64,000 nucleotides of DNA from Whalleya microplaca (Eukaryota; Ascomycota; Sordariomycetes; Xylariales; Xylariaceae): assembly GCA_022497155.1 (NCBI GenBank), contig MU385713.1, forward strand, positions 1,449,494 to 1,513,493. The letters are read 5' to 3'. Under the pieces are notes generated by a model. It worked only from the letters and a program-made list of their open reading frames with translations, was not told where the DNA came from and searched no databases. Position 1 is the stretch's first letter. Each line of letters starts with the position of its first letter. This document shows, in pieces, positions 48,560 through 59,770 of this stretch. A program made the position numbers and the translations under genes.

Positions 48560-48960
48560 ACTAAAAATTAAATAATTTATAATAATTCCGTAGCTATTTA
48601 TTTATAGCCTTTTATTTTTTTAAGTAATATCTCGTCCCTTTATATAAAACTAACATCCCTTTTCCTTAGCTATAAATAACATTAGCTAAAATATATTTTC
48701 TTATAGGTATAATAAAACCTTTATTTTTAGCTAGCCTTATTACTTTATTATTGTATATAAAACCTTTATAGCCGGCAAATATATATATAAACGTTTTATT
48801 AAAATTTATAATTGCTAGCATATTTTAAGCCGTTTCGTTTTTCCGAAACCTTTATACCTTTACGTTAGCTTTAGGGATAAAAGCATTTACGAAAGTACTA
48901 TTAATAACGCCGATATAATTCTTAAAATATAGCCATTTTTTAAAATCACAAGCTACCTTA
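48560..48960 (-). pseudogene. HARBI1-like DDE transposase relic
   Basis: Minus-strand translation through stops shows a short run with the spacing and residues of the Harbinger nuclease around its first catalytic Asp region and the following AGYEG-like and DAGY-like segments. This identifies the family of the surrounding 3.8-kb element. Inactivated by RIP-type mutations. Confidence 0.75.
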
Positions 48961-49810
48961 TTAAATAGCTCGCTATTTACCTCCCTTAAACGTATAAAAT
49001 CCTTAAATAATACTTAATAAGCTTAAAAAACCTTATAAATAATAAAACTAATTACTTTTATAAAATAATTTTATAATAGCCTAATATTCCGTTATAGCTT
49101 GTTAAAAATATATAACTATAAAAATATTATTAATTTTTAACGGACTAAAATATTCCTACTAAAAGCTAAATAAATAGTCGTTTTAAGCCGTTATTCGAGA
49201 AATAATAGCGTTATTTTAGTTATTTTAAAAGTATCTTTAAATAATTTATTTATAACATTAAATATATAATAATTAATAAGGTTTTCGCTATCCGGAAGCT
49301 TAAAATTTACTCCGAAATAAATAAAATTAATAAAATTATTCTTGTTTTCTTTAATATTAATAACCGTAAGTGCTACTACTTTTATAAATGCTATTATTAT
49401 TAACTATCGGGCGTAATTATTATTTATTTTAAAGTAATAATAACTTTAATTAATAAGGTTATTTAAGGATTTTAAATAAAAAACTAACTTTATTTAGTAA
49501 TAATATATAACTATTATTGTAATTTTATTTACGGCTATTATATATTATAATAGCCGCTATAATAATTATAACGGCTAAATTACCTGCTTTTTTAAATAAA
49601 ATTACTTAAAAAATAAGGGATATATAATCCCGTTTTTTATAAAGCTAACTGCCGCTATTACAGGAATTATATATAACTTATAGCTATTATATAGCTATAA
49701 ATTATACTTAAAAAAAGTAAGGTTTAATGGAGAGACCCCCTTATAGTGGCAAAAAAATACATTTTTAATCGAAGCTAATAGCCGCAGTTAAATTGGTAAA
49801 CACGGCCTAA

Positions 49811-50040
49811 GGTATCGGCGTGAGCCTAAAGGCTCACCTCCGCAGCACGTGACGAGGCCTAACTACATCCACCCCCCAGCAGTGGGGTTTGTTTGGGGGG
49901 AGGTGTGTGGGGAGGAGGAGGGTGAAGGTTTCCCAAATATTACTGCAATAGGTTTAGTCACGGTAAATCTTCGGCTCAAGCCCATCGGAAGGCTGTTCCC
50001 AGGTTGCAAGCGTGGGCGCCGCCTCCAGTGTCTTATATTA
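49811..50040. other. GC-normal spacer with a short hairpin
   Basis: A perfect stem GTGAGCC-TAAA-GGCTCAC occupies 49,820-49,837. An 81-codon open frame at 49,849 runs into the neighbouring element end and is not considered a gene. Confidence 0.4.
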
Positions 50041-50371
50041 CTTGCTATGGCTAATTCGCCTCGACACGCCCCTAGGGCGTTGCGCTTTAATTAGTAAAAG
50101 ACCCTAGTAATATAAAAATTCCGATATATATCAGTGGAGTATAAAAGTGACTTAGCTTTCAGTATAATTTATTATATAAGTTAAAGTACTCTTGCTACGC
50201 ACTGTCACATATTCAAAACAAGAACATATACGCTTAACGAATCTACATTTATCTACTAATATTTGAGGTGGTAGCGGATGTATATCGGAAATTTTTATAT
50301 TACATGGGCTCTTTACTAATTAAAGCGCAACGCCCTAGGGGCGTGTCGAGGCGAATTAGCCATAGCAAGTA
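50039..50371. mobile_element. Tc1/mariner-type MITE with ~90-bp inverted ends
   Basis: Element 50041-50369 starts CTTGCTATGGCTAATTCGCC and ends with its inverse complement GGCGAATTAGCCATAGCAAG, flanked on both sides by TA (50039-50040, 50370-50371). The inverted ends match over about 90 bp, including GACACGCCCCTAGGGCGTTG. The roughly 150-bp interior is non-coding. A RIP-mutated relative of one end is at 60,738-60,840. Confidence 0.85.
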
Positions 50372-50524
50372 GTACATATGTACATAGGTGAGTGGTTCTA
50401 CAGACCAATAAGGCCCCACACCGCTTCTTCCTCCTACACCAACAACTTCAGAGTCATTTACGACCCGATGTCGTATCGAAATTTAATTATCCTACCCACC
50501 TCCCTATAACAAGATAGGGCAGTC

Positions 50525-50604
50525 CAGGTTAGCCGATAGGGTTTCGAGCCGAGCTTACATCGGAAGCGGCTCTTCGATATTACGCAAGCCTATCGGCTAA
50601 CCTG
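50525..50604. repeat. 16-bp perfect inverted repeat forming a nested hairpin
   Basis: CAGGTTAGCCGATAGG at 50,525-50,540 is perfectly inverted at 50,589-50,604. The 48-base loop has a second, inner inverted pair (GAGCCG...CGGCTC). No target duplication is apparent. Could be a tiny foldback element. Confidence 0.7.
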
Positions 50605-50954
50605 CTACGGCTCACGCCCGCTCCCCAACCCAACAGCCACTACCAACTGCATTCGTGGCTGTAACATGCATGCGAGATGTAGCCACTCAGAGAATAGAGA
50701 TTGAATGTGACGGTGCGGAGGGTTTCTATATAGGTAATAGGGTAGCTTTCATATCTAGCTATGTGTAATGTGACCAGTAGGCTAACCTTGTGATGTGTGT
50801 TTCACCTGTAAGTGCACGTAGTGGAAGGCGATACTAGGATTGGCTCCCGAAAATTATCCGATATGACGGGAACCTCAGCCTCATCTTACGGGCTGACCCC
50901 TCCTTTGCCGGCGTCTATTCTTCTTGGTACCGGCCGGCACTGGGCAGCACCCCG
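50605..50954. other. Intergenic spacer
   Basis: No gene or repeat recognised beyond the flanking palindromic elements. Confidence 0.4.
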
Positions 50955-51090
50955 GAGAAAGGCATGAGTTGTTATTAAGTAAAATCTAATATTAAGTTAT
51001 ACTACCTAGGTACGCAACTGGGCTAAACGGTGCGCGCTTCGCGCACAGACCATTTACACCCAGTTGCTTCGTTTACCCAGTCACCTAGCT
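50955..51090 (+). repeat. Foldback repeat, left copy, flanking the SDR gene
   Basis: About 135 bp that recurs in inverted orientation at 52,761-52,891 (GAGAAAGGCATGAGTTGTTAT here, GATAACAACTCATGCTTTCTC there). Its core is itself palindromic: GCAACTGGG...CCCAGTTGC around GTGCGCGCTTCGCGCAC. Confidence 0.85.
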
Positions 51091-51442
51091 CCCGGTGGCA
51101 GGAGGGGGTCAAGGGGCAAAGGAAATGCGTGGGGCACAGTACTTGGGTCTTGGCGGGACAAGGCTGTGTAGAGTTTCAGGAAGAAGACTTTGCTGTTGTT
51201 AGCCGTTTGCTGGTGACCTTATGCACCTTTACTATCATATATGCCGTTACATTCGGGGAACTACCCCTCTGCACCCAATATCACTCTGCCAGGGCACTAG
51301 TCTCAAGCCTTGCGCAACTTCTCCCACCTCTCTGCCCTTCCCCCTTACACTTCAAATTCCACCAGATAAATCGTCTTCCCCGTCAACTCAGTTCCTCACT
51401 AAGTCGGATCAATCTATCATCACTACAAGCCACATTACCGCA

Positions 51443-52458
51443 ATGATCAACAGCACGCAACTCGATGGTGTCGCCCTCGTTGTAGGGGTAGGACAACAGT
51501 TCATCTGTATTTTATAAACGTTGCTAACAAGTTGCGATGTAGTCCGGTAGCGGCATTGGCAGGGAAGCGGCTTTTTCTCTTGCTGAAGCAGGAGCTAAGG
51601 TTGTCGTGTTTGCAGATATGAACGAAACAACCGCAAAGGCCTCGTCCGAAGAAAGCAAGAAGTATGCGAACGGCGACTATAAGACTACGACCTTCAAGAT
51701 GAACGTCCAAGACGAGAAGTCGGTCCAGGATATGGTCGATTTCGTTGTTAAGGAATTTGGCCGTCTCGATTACGCCATTAATGCCGCTGGTGTAAATAAT
51801 ATCTTCTCATCCTGATAACTATTACGCTTGGCAATTCTAATGTTTTTGTTCTTTTGTAAAGGTAGATAACGGTGTTAACGCACCTATTGCGGAAACCGAT
51901 ATCGATAACTTCGACCGCATTATGCATATTAATGCCCGTGGCAATCTGGTTTGCGTACGAGCGCAGATTGCGGCGATGCGTAAGCAGGAACCCAAAACAT
52001 GGACTAGCAGGAACGGTATACGCGATATTGGCCGTGGAGTTATTATTAACCTAGCATCGGCCAATTCTTTCGTTGGCCTTCCTGGTAAAGGCTCCTATAC
52101 TATCTCGAAGCATGCTTTTATGGGAATCACCAAAATGGCCGGTAAGTGCCCGAGTTTCGAGCCCGCTTATTAGGGGTGATGATTGACTGTACGTATAGGG
52201 CTTGATCACGCTCCCGAAGGCATTCGCGTTAATGCCGTTTGCCCAACCTGGGTGCGTACACCGCTATTAGACGTAGAGCTAAAAAAAAACCCCGAGGTCC
52301 AAGACATGATCTCGGCGATCGTTCCAATCAAACGTGCTGCTGAATGCGAAGAGGTATCCGATACTATTGCATTTTTATGCAGCCCAGCCGCGAGCTATAT
52401 TAATGGCACTAGCTTGCTCGTCGATGCCGCTGTGACTACTACGGTACGTCTGTTTTAA
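51443..52458 (+). CDS. Short-chain dehydrogenase/reductase (SDR)
   Basis: Predicted 277 residues from exons 51443-51487, 51543-51791, 51862-52141 and 52199-52458. Splicing joins LVVG to SGSGIGREAA, giving the classical Gly-rich nucleotide motif at residues 15-21. NAAG near 95-98, Ser164 in NLAS, and Tyr177/Lys181 in YTISK complete the SDR catalytic set, and the C-terminal half has the usual GIRVNAVCP and SYINGTSLLVD segments. Length is normal for a classical NAD(P)-dependent SDR of 250-280 residues. A GTACGT donor-like site just before the stop leaves a small chance that the last residues differ. The gene sits alone between two inverted foldback repeats and may be a tailoring enzyme of the polyketide cluster or an unrelated oxidoreductase; substrate unknown. 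Confidence 0.9.
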
Positions 52459-52760
52459 AAGTGATACGGCGCTAGAATGGACTGGTCTCGGAGGAGGGCT
52501 AGGTCTCAGGACTTGGAAAGGAGGAGCAGCTTATCGGCCCTCGAGAATACACTCTTTTGCCACTAGACAACCCTGTAGTAGCAATAGGTCAGGTTGAAAA
52601 CCAGTGACTTACCATAGCTTGACTTCAATGCACCCATTGATTGGACTGCAAGTTCTCCTCGTGTAATACCATGAACGTGACTAGTGGGATGTTAGAGACA
52701 GCTACGTATCAATTTTTGTCTGCTTTGAGAACTGCTGTCAGAAACCTACATACTTCTGAC

Positions 52761-52891
52761 AGCTAGGTAGGTTACTGGGTAAACGTATCAACTGGTGGTA
52801 AACAGTCTGTGCGTGAAGCGCACACCATTTAGCCCAGTTGCGTAGTGAAACCCAGTATTAGAGTTTAATTGATAACAACTCATGCTTTCTC
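52761..52891 (-). repeat. Foldback repeat, right copy, flanking the SDR gene
   Basis: Inverted partner of 50,955-51,090. Relative to the left copy several differences are C/T or G/A (for example GTGCGTGAAGCGCAC against GTGCGCGCTTCGCGCAC when reverse complemented), suggesting light RIP or drift. Confidence 0.85.
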
Positions 52892-53441
52892 TGACTGCAT
52901 AATGTATTAATAAGTTATTTGCTCGGTTTTTCCCCGTGTTTGTCTAGCTTGGAGCTTGGAGAAATCCTTCTACCTTCCCCACCTCATCTCAAGAAAGTAC
53001 CTAGGTACATCAACATAAAAATACCCGTGGACCCAATCGGCTAAGGTTCGCTTACCCACAGTCCCGGCCTCTACAAAGTACCACTCCTACAACATACTTG
53101 GTATGAAGATACCTTTCAATTGTTGTTACCTCAACTCATGAGACATATGTACTTCCTATGTAGGTAGCTGATACGTGGGCAATGCGCAACTTCGACTATT
53201 TCTACCCGCGAGTTGCCATCCACTGAGCATTTTACATAATACTGTGACACATATGCTGATCGAGCAGCCTTTCATGTTTCAATCAAAACATCTATGTAAT
53301 AGGAAATAACTGTGTGGTATGAGACCTCACTTGTACATCAAGTGACTAAAGGATCCAACAAGAGTAGAGTAAAAATGAAAACAACTCGTTCTTACGACTT
53401 CAAATCCTTCGTTTAATCCAGCAACCAATACCCACTTCTTA
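52892..53441. other. Intergenic spacer downstream of the MFS gene
   Basis: No gene recognised; likely 3' untranslated DNA of the convergent SDR and MFS genes. Confidence 0.45.
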
Positions 53442-55290
53442 TCACGATCGAGCAACGAAGAGCTTCTCGCGTTTCATGAAGACGGAAAGGATCAGCGAGA
53501 GGACGCAAGCGGTAATAATCATAATGAATGTCTTGTCGATAGCCTCGACTATAGCAGTCAAGACACGTCGTCGCTCTTCCGAGGTTAGGCTATTGAAGAA
53601 CTCCGCCCCGAACCCTGAGATGGCCTCTTGCACAGCGCCCCTCGACATCCCGGGCAAGATATTGGAAATTTGATTGGTCGATTCATTCAAGAAAATACTG
53701 TTAGAAATTACCAGTGCCAGCGTGATCCCTCCCACCTGGCCAATGCCGATGAAAGCCACCGCTTGTGATAACTGCTGGGGGGTTGCTTTCATCTGTGCTA
53801 CTGCGAAGCCGGCCTGGGAGAAGAGGCCTACACCAAAGGCAGTAAGCACGGAGTATCCATAGATGCGAGCTTCACTGGTATCGATGTTGATGGTGTATAG
53901 TAGCGCGCTACCGGCTAGTGCTAACACCGAGCCGACTAGGTACCATGGCATGTAGTATCCAAAAAGGGCCATAACACTTCCGTTCAGCATGACGGCGAAT
54001 ACCAACGGTAAAACAAATGGGAGGAGTTGGACGCCACTTCTCATAGCTGATACGTCCTTAGCAAATTGGAAGTAGAGTGGTATGAAGTAGATGGGGACCG
54101 TGACAACGACTTGTGCGCTGGCCATTTGAGCGAACAAGATATTCATCTCCCAGGATTTGACCAGGGATGTGGGAAAGAGACGGTGTTCGGGGGTGGTAAG
54201 AAAGGAGAAGTGCTGCTGTAGAATGAAAGAGATCCAGAGAACACCTGTGGCGACGAAGAGGCCGATAGTCTGGCCGCTGTTCCAGGCGTAGACACTGCCG
54301 CCAAAGGCGATAGCCATGACGAAGGTTGTGATGGCACCGGCGCTGAGCAGCGCACCCACCAAGTCCAGGTTTTTAACTCGCGAGAGAAAGCTGACACCCC
54401 GGCGAGGATCAGCTGCTGGCAGGAGAAAGATATAAATGGGAGCAGCAAGACCTCCGATGCAAAGGTTAATGTAAAAGGACCATCTCCATGTAGCAGAGCT
54501 GTCAGTGAACGCTCCGCCGATTATGGGACCAAGACTGTACTGGAGGTTAACAAGATCTTTTTCATCCTGAGGAAAGTTCGGGGGAGTGGAAAGGAATACA
54601 TACATTGTGCCAATGCCCCAAGTTAGTCCAACGAATCCGAGATACATTGGCCGCTCTTGTTCGTTTGTTAGGGCAGACACCATGTTAATGGTCCCCAGAT
54701 ATATGCCCATTCCTCCGATGCCACAGATGGCCCTCCCTCCTATTAGAGCATCGAGTGATGGAGTAGCTCCGCAAACTGCGGAGCCGACCTCGAATATGAC
54801 CACGCTCGAAATGAAGAGAATTTTACTGTCGAAATGGGAGAACAACTGACCCCTGTATCCTTCGTTAGCGCTTATGACGACGATGGTGTATTTTTGCATG
54901 AGATGCGCACCAGAAAAGGTTGGTCGCCACAGCGCCCAAGGCGAACGCAACGGAAATCCAGGGCAGTTTTTCTATGCCGCCCAGTGTGTAGATGATATTT
55001 TCCTGGACATTGGCAACAATGGTGTTATCGAGCGCAAAGAGGAATAGAGCAGCTAGTAAGGAAAAGACGACGAAGAACCAGGACAGAGGCTTCAGATGTC
55101 GAACCAGCGGATCTCCTGGTGAAGGCGAGCCGTTGGCTTTGGTCTCTACATCCGTGTGCAAATTGTGAGGCTTGAGCGCTGCCCTCTCCTCCAGGGTGGG
55201 CTCCGCGCTGGAGGAAGGAATCTTCTCTGGGGTAGACATGGCGGGATGGTCTTCAATGTTCTCGTTGTAGGGAGTGAGCCAGTGGTTCAA
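53442..55290 (-). CDS. Major facilitator superfamily exporter (DHA2-like, 14-TM type)
   Basis: Predicted 573 residues from exons 55290-54911, 54852-54604 and 54534-53442. A cytosolic N-terminus of about 80 residues rich in Ser, Pro and Glu precedes the first membrane span (SWFFVVFSLLAALFLFALDN). LDNTIVANVQ is the drug:H+ antiporter motif, and GGRAICGIGGMGIYLGTI and LGPIIGGAFTD follow after splicing. The many hydrophobic spans up to the C-terminal KREKLF end fit a 14-TM DHA2 pump of the kind that exports toxins and secondary metabolites in the plasma membrane. The second intron is 69 nt and stop-free. A second in-frame Met at 55,239 (MSTPEK) could be the real start, giving 556 residues. It may export the cluster product; this rests on proximity only. 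Confidence 0.91.
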
Positions 55291-56197
55291 CGGAACGATT
55301 GAGGGGGAAGAAATAGAACTGTAGAATGATGAATGAGATGAGTATGATTCATCGCAAAATGGCTCAAGATCGGAGAGAGCCTTACACTTCTGAAAACCTG
55401 ACAGATCACTGGTTGCAATGACCGTAGGACTAATTGTTCGTTGGATTAGGCAGTAATACCTACCAAAGTATTTATTTTTCTCCTTTAATTGTGTACAATC
55501 ACAATAACCCTTGTGGGAACAGAAGGTCTATCACCGTCTATGAATACCACATAATAACTTAATCTACTGTCCAGTGGTAATAATAGCCGTCAGGCTGGCT
55601 ACGTGCAGCAAATCATTGCTTATAATGACTACCTAGTTCATTTAGAGCGCTGATGTAGTCCTGACAGACCCTGGCCAACATCGTTTGCGGTCCGCGCCTC
55701 TCTCCTCACACCTATCTACTAACAGCCAAAGACATTGGCTAGGATCTGAGCAGAACATTGAAGTTAGTGGTTGACGTTACATGCAATGAAACAACAGCGG
55801 TGATCCACCCTTGCATCGATTCCCACACCCCGCCCCGTGCCAATATAATGGGCTTGGCCAAGAGATAGCGCCCGCCACCCGACCTCATGCATGGATCGTC
55901 TATCCAACTGCATTGTACCTAGCAGGCAACTGGGTAGTCCAATATCTATAACCGCATCTTACTGCGTAGCATCCAAATACGTAGGAATGGTAATACGCAG
56001 AGCAGCTACGTGAAGGGGGTCAGAATCGATGGCGGCGGCGGCAGCCTTGCCTTGCCTTGCCTTGATCTCGTCCTTCTTGACTGCTGTTTCCTCAAAGAAC
56101 ACATGTTCCTCAGAATCACTCTATTATTCTCGCTATTTCTTTTTCAATGCGCTATCATTGACAACCTGCCTCCCCGTCCCTAAGTCTAAGTTGCAAA
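55291..56197. promoter_or_regulatory. Divergent intergenic region between MFS and PTH11-like genes
   Basis: About 900 bp separate the two start codons. Near the right end are (GGC)n at about 56,031-56,044 and three CCTTG repeats after it. An open frame starting at 56,029 overlaps the true start in another frame and is not supported. Confidence 0.5.
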
Positions 56198-57502
56198 ATG
56201 TCGTCAACGGGAACTCTGCCCGATGCTTTTCTCGAGGAGTCCAAACAGTCAGAGCTGCAAACGCTGCTCATCTCCATGACAGTCGTGCCCACAGTAGTAG
56301 TCCTTATTCGAGCTTGGTCTCGGGCTCTCTTGCCAGTGACTGCCATGTCAAAAGTCCCATCCAAATTCTGGTGGGACGACTGGACCGCTTTTGCAGGCGC
56401 GGTAGGTCTCTGCATTACTCAACCCCCATTATGGCTGGTTACCATGCTCATTGCTTCTAGGCTCTGAATATCGCCGTGTGTGGGATGGGTTTCAAGCTGA
56501 TTGATCTCGGTTTGGGACTACATGTCCAAGCGATACCACCACAAAACGTCGAGCCGTTTCTGAAGTTACTCTGGGTCATCTATTATATCTTTGACACGGG
56601 TACTGCCGTGGCCAAGTCCTCTGCCCTCTTCTTTTATGCCCGCGTCCTCGGCGTGTCTAATTCCCGGTTTAAGTATGCACTATGGCTGGTGCATGCTATG
56701 AACATCGTATGGCTGATCACTATCCTCTTGGAAGTCACATTTATGTGTAAACCTATTGAAAAAGCCTGGAAGACTACACGCGAGGGCTCTTGTCAAAACA
56801 CTGGCCTCTTATGGATGGGTAGTGGTATAACCAGTCTTCTCATCGACGTCATTATTTTAATTATGCCCCTGCCCCTGCTGTGGCAACTACGGATGAAAAC
56901 GATACGCAAAATTCAAATCTGTGGGGTATTCACATGCGGATATCTGTGAGTCACTTTTGTCTGGGAATTCTGATGGTTGAATTCAGCTAAAGCGGAGGCA
57001 AAGCGTTGTGGTGGTATCAATTGGCCGCCTCGTGACCATCATTGAAGCTGGCAGGGAGCTTGAACTGGATCCTACATGTGAGTCTTCTCTCTATACGGAA
57101 AAGAGCTGGCCACCTATTAAATTTTATGCAGATAAAGTCGCTACGCCCGTTCTCTGGCTAGGCTCTGAGATTGCCATATCCATCATCAGCGTCAGCCTCC
57201 CGAGTATTTTCTTCTTGGCGCAACGCGCCTGGCGTGAAGGCCCCTGGAGCCTGATCAACACTCACACCCAAACGTCCAGATCCGCGTTTTCCAGTGGCCA
57301 TCATCGCTTTCACGATATAGAGAGTGACGGGTTCAACTCACAGTCGCTCGACTCTCTCAATAATCACACAAATTTGTCCGGCGCTAATACATACCCCACC
57401 ACACACATGGAGACGACGGCCGAGTTTGGAGGGGCTCATGGAAAAGCCGAACGTAATCAACAGTCTGGGATACATGTCCGGAAAGATATAACGATAGTAT
57501 GA
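56198..57502 (+). CDS. Rhodopsin-domain integral membrane protein (PTH11-like receptor family)
   Basis: Predicted 377 residues from exons 56198-56401, 56461-56945, 57004-57077 and 57132-57502; all introns are GT-AG. The sequence has WWDDWTAF after the first span, a run of about seven hydrophobic spans, the conserved LLWVIYYIFDTGTAVAKSSA helix, FFYARVLG, and a Cys-containing segment SCQNTGLLWMGSGITSL, all typical of the fungal-specific rhodopsin (DUF3328/PTH11-related) family. The C-terminal ~100 residues are hydrophilic and Ser/Thr/His-rich and likely cytosolic. The N-terminus lacks the CFEM domain of classical Pth11. Such proteins sense surface or host cues or have unknown roles. Divergent from the MFS gene; no obvious link to polyketide biosynthesis. 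Confidence 0.9.
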
Positions 57503-58639
57503 TGAGATGGCGGGTGGGTTTCTATCAGAATCAATCTACTGTTGTGGGGCTAGTATGTCGTACCTGGTAGCCAGTGGCATATAAGATGCCTGATTTTCTT
57601 TTCTTCTAGTCACGCAGCTTTAGCCAGTCAGTTACCAGTCAATCGAAGTCTCTCTCTTTTCATCAAGAGGTAATATATATGCCTCTAAGGTTATTTTACT
57701 CTATTGATATGTATTGGCTCCTCCTATATCTTACACACTAGTAACCTACCCCGCAATACTACTTCTGTGCGGAACTACAATCATATGTGGATGGGGAGAA
57801 CTGGAAGCTAACGAGTGGATTCGCTATGGCTTCGCTATAAAGTAAGGATCTGTCGATGTATAAGACAAGGGACATTGTTTCGATATTTTCTTCCCGCCTA
57901 GGTTGCTTTTCCCCGCAATGGGAGAATATCCAACTCGGTATATATCATTCAGCCATATCTTCTTATATGGTTTTAGTTCTTTCCGTGTAGCAATTCCTGG
58001 CGAGTCTACTCAGATATGTGACTGCTTCGCTATACTCTGAGACCTATTACAACTCTATAATTAGCTAGACAGCAGATGGACAAGCAGATAGGGAACGCAT
58101 CGGTTCAATTGGCATCAGCCCTTTTAGAAGGCAATACGGCGGTGTTTAGCTCCTCGGTAGTTTGTTTGTTAGGCCCCGTATATTAGCCGCTGAGATGTGG
58201 GCTAGGGTCCGATCGACTGGTATCTGATTAACTGCTGTAAGGCAGCCCCCCCCCCCCCTCCACAAAACAGGGGGATTTTCCAATGAAACTGATCTGTAGA
58301 TCTGATACATCCATTTGCACCCAACTTTGCCTGTGCCATATGTACCAGCATTTATTAGAGATACGCAACGCCACATAGATCGAAGCTTATGATTGGACAA
58401 TACAGCCAATTTTGCTATGGCGGAGACCAAAATTGTTAGACGAGGTGGCGGTGGAGGCGGGAGGCTGTGGAGCAAGGGCCGCCTTACAGCAGTTAATCAG
58501 ATACGCTATATGAATACCAAGAGATACCTAAGTTATTACTTGCTAGGGTGAACCCCATATGGCTAGCTACTTTAAGTAGACTTGGCATTGTATGCACAGG
58601 CCTAACCCATGGATCGAAACTCATGGATTAGCACTACTA
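57503..58639. other. Intergenic region
   Basis: No gene supported. It contains a run of about 14 C residues near 58,245-58,258. Confidence 0.45.
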
Positions 58640-59770
58640 TGAGATAGATAGTAATGAATGAATGTGTTTATTGAAGATGGAGGAAATCAGGGATCCTAGA
58701 CTAGTGTGTGTGGCTTATAAGGTAAGCCTGTCTTTTGTTCGTATACCCGTTTGTATGTTTTATATACCCCACTATACCCGGGAGAGACAAAAGGCCGTCC
58801 CTGGCCGAGACAAATGAATGTAAGGCTTGAAAGTCCTCCCAAAGCACCCAATACGTATGATTTCTGGTGGTTTGCCTTTTTGGCTGCCATAATTTCTGAT
58901 AGCCCTGCTGAAAGCCCTGCTAAAAGCCCTGCTGAAAGATCTGCTGAAAGACCTGCTATAGCACCCTTATACCTTAATAATTCCTAGTCGATAATTTATT
59001 TTATCCTAACCTCTTTTAACGGCGACGGCGTTTTTAGGCTTTTTTTAGTTATTAATTACATCGATAGTTAAGGCTTTTAATACGGGTATTTTTATATTTA
59101 ATAAGTTTTCCGTATATAGCATTTAAATAATAAACTAACTTCGTAAAAATAATAACTTTTAAACTATTTAAATTATAAAGCTTTACGTTATATAGGCGAT
59201 AATTTAATTGTAATATTTTAATCGTTCGTTTTAATATATAATATATTGTGAGGCTTAAATATATATAATTAATAATAACTTAAGTTATATATATATAAAT
59301 AAAGCTATAGCTATATAAAAAAAAGTGGCTATGTCACTTTTTTAATCACACACCACTATGGCTACGTTTTAAAAAGTGTATATAGCTATATATATACTTA
59401 ATAAATATAATGTATTAAAGATAAAAAATAAGTATTATAATGTTAATTATTAAAGGCTAAAAGTTATAGCCGTTTAACGTCGGCGTTTATTAATAATATT
59501 ATAATCGGACTATTTATTAAAGTTAATAATTTTAAGCTTTAAGAATAGCTTTATTAAAACTAGCTTAAAATAATAATAAATAAGTGAATAAATATTTTAA
59601 AAAAGCTTTTAATAAAAGCTTTATTAAAGATATTAAATAAATAATAATAAATAAATGTGTTTATTAAAAATGAAAAAAATTAAAGATTTTAAACTAGTGT
59701 ATATAACTTATAAAGTAAGCTTATTTTTTATTTATATACTCGTTTATATACTTTATATACCTCACTTTAT
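58640..59770. mobile_element. Short element with direct terminal repeats, right copy RIP-mutated
   Basis: 58,651-58,776 recurs in direct orientation at 59,644-59,770 (AATGTGTTTATTGAAGATGG against AATGTGTTTATTAAAAATGA). Nearly all differences are G-to-A or C-to-T in the right copy. The roughly 870 bases between them are non-coding and become AT-rich after 58,980. The layout resembles LTRs of a small or deleted retroelement (about 1.1 kb), but no TG...CA ends or target duplication are proven. Confidence 0.65.
58901..58960 (+). repeat. 12-bp minisatellite, five units
   Basis: Five units of AGCCCTGCTGAA type, with AGATCTGCTGAA and AGACCTGCTATA as the last two. It lies at the start of the AT-rich block. 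Confidence 0.9.

Larger units (their letters stand above)
46005..49810. mobile_element. RIP-mutated PIF/Harbinger transposon with TAA duplications
   Basis: Element 46008-49807. Its ends are inverted, GGCCGTATTTACC on the left and GGTAAACACGGCC on the right, and each is bordered by TAA (46005-46007 and 49808-49810), the 3-bp TWA target duplication of PIF/Harbinger. The interior is extremely AT-rich. Minus-strand reading at about 48.96-48.56 kb shows a degraded HARBI1-type DDE nuclease domain. Four 38-bp tandem units lie at 47,661-47,812. No frame is intact. It sits about 390 bp beyond the hydrolase stop and separates the synthase side of the cluster from the SDR and MFS genes. Confidence 0.85.

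Noticed and set aside
49849..50094. 81-codon open frame starting in the GC-rich spacer
   Set aside because: Runs across a transposon boundary into the MITE end; no domain.
56029..56460. 143-codon open frame upstream of the PTH11-like gene
   Set aside because: Starts in a GGC repeat and overlaps the true first exon in a different frame.
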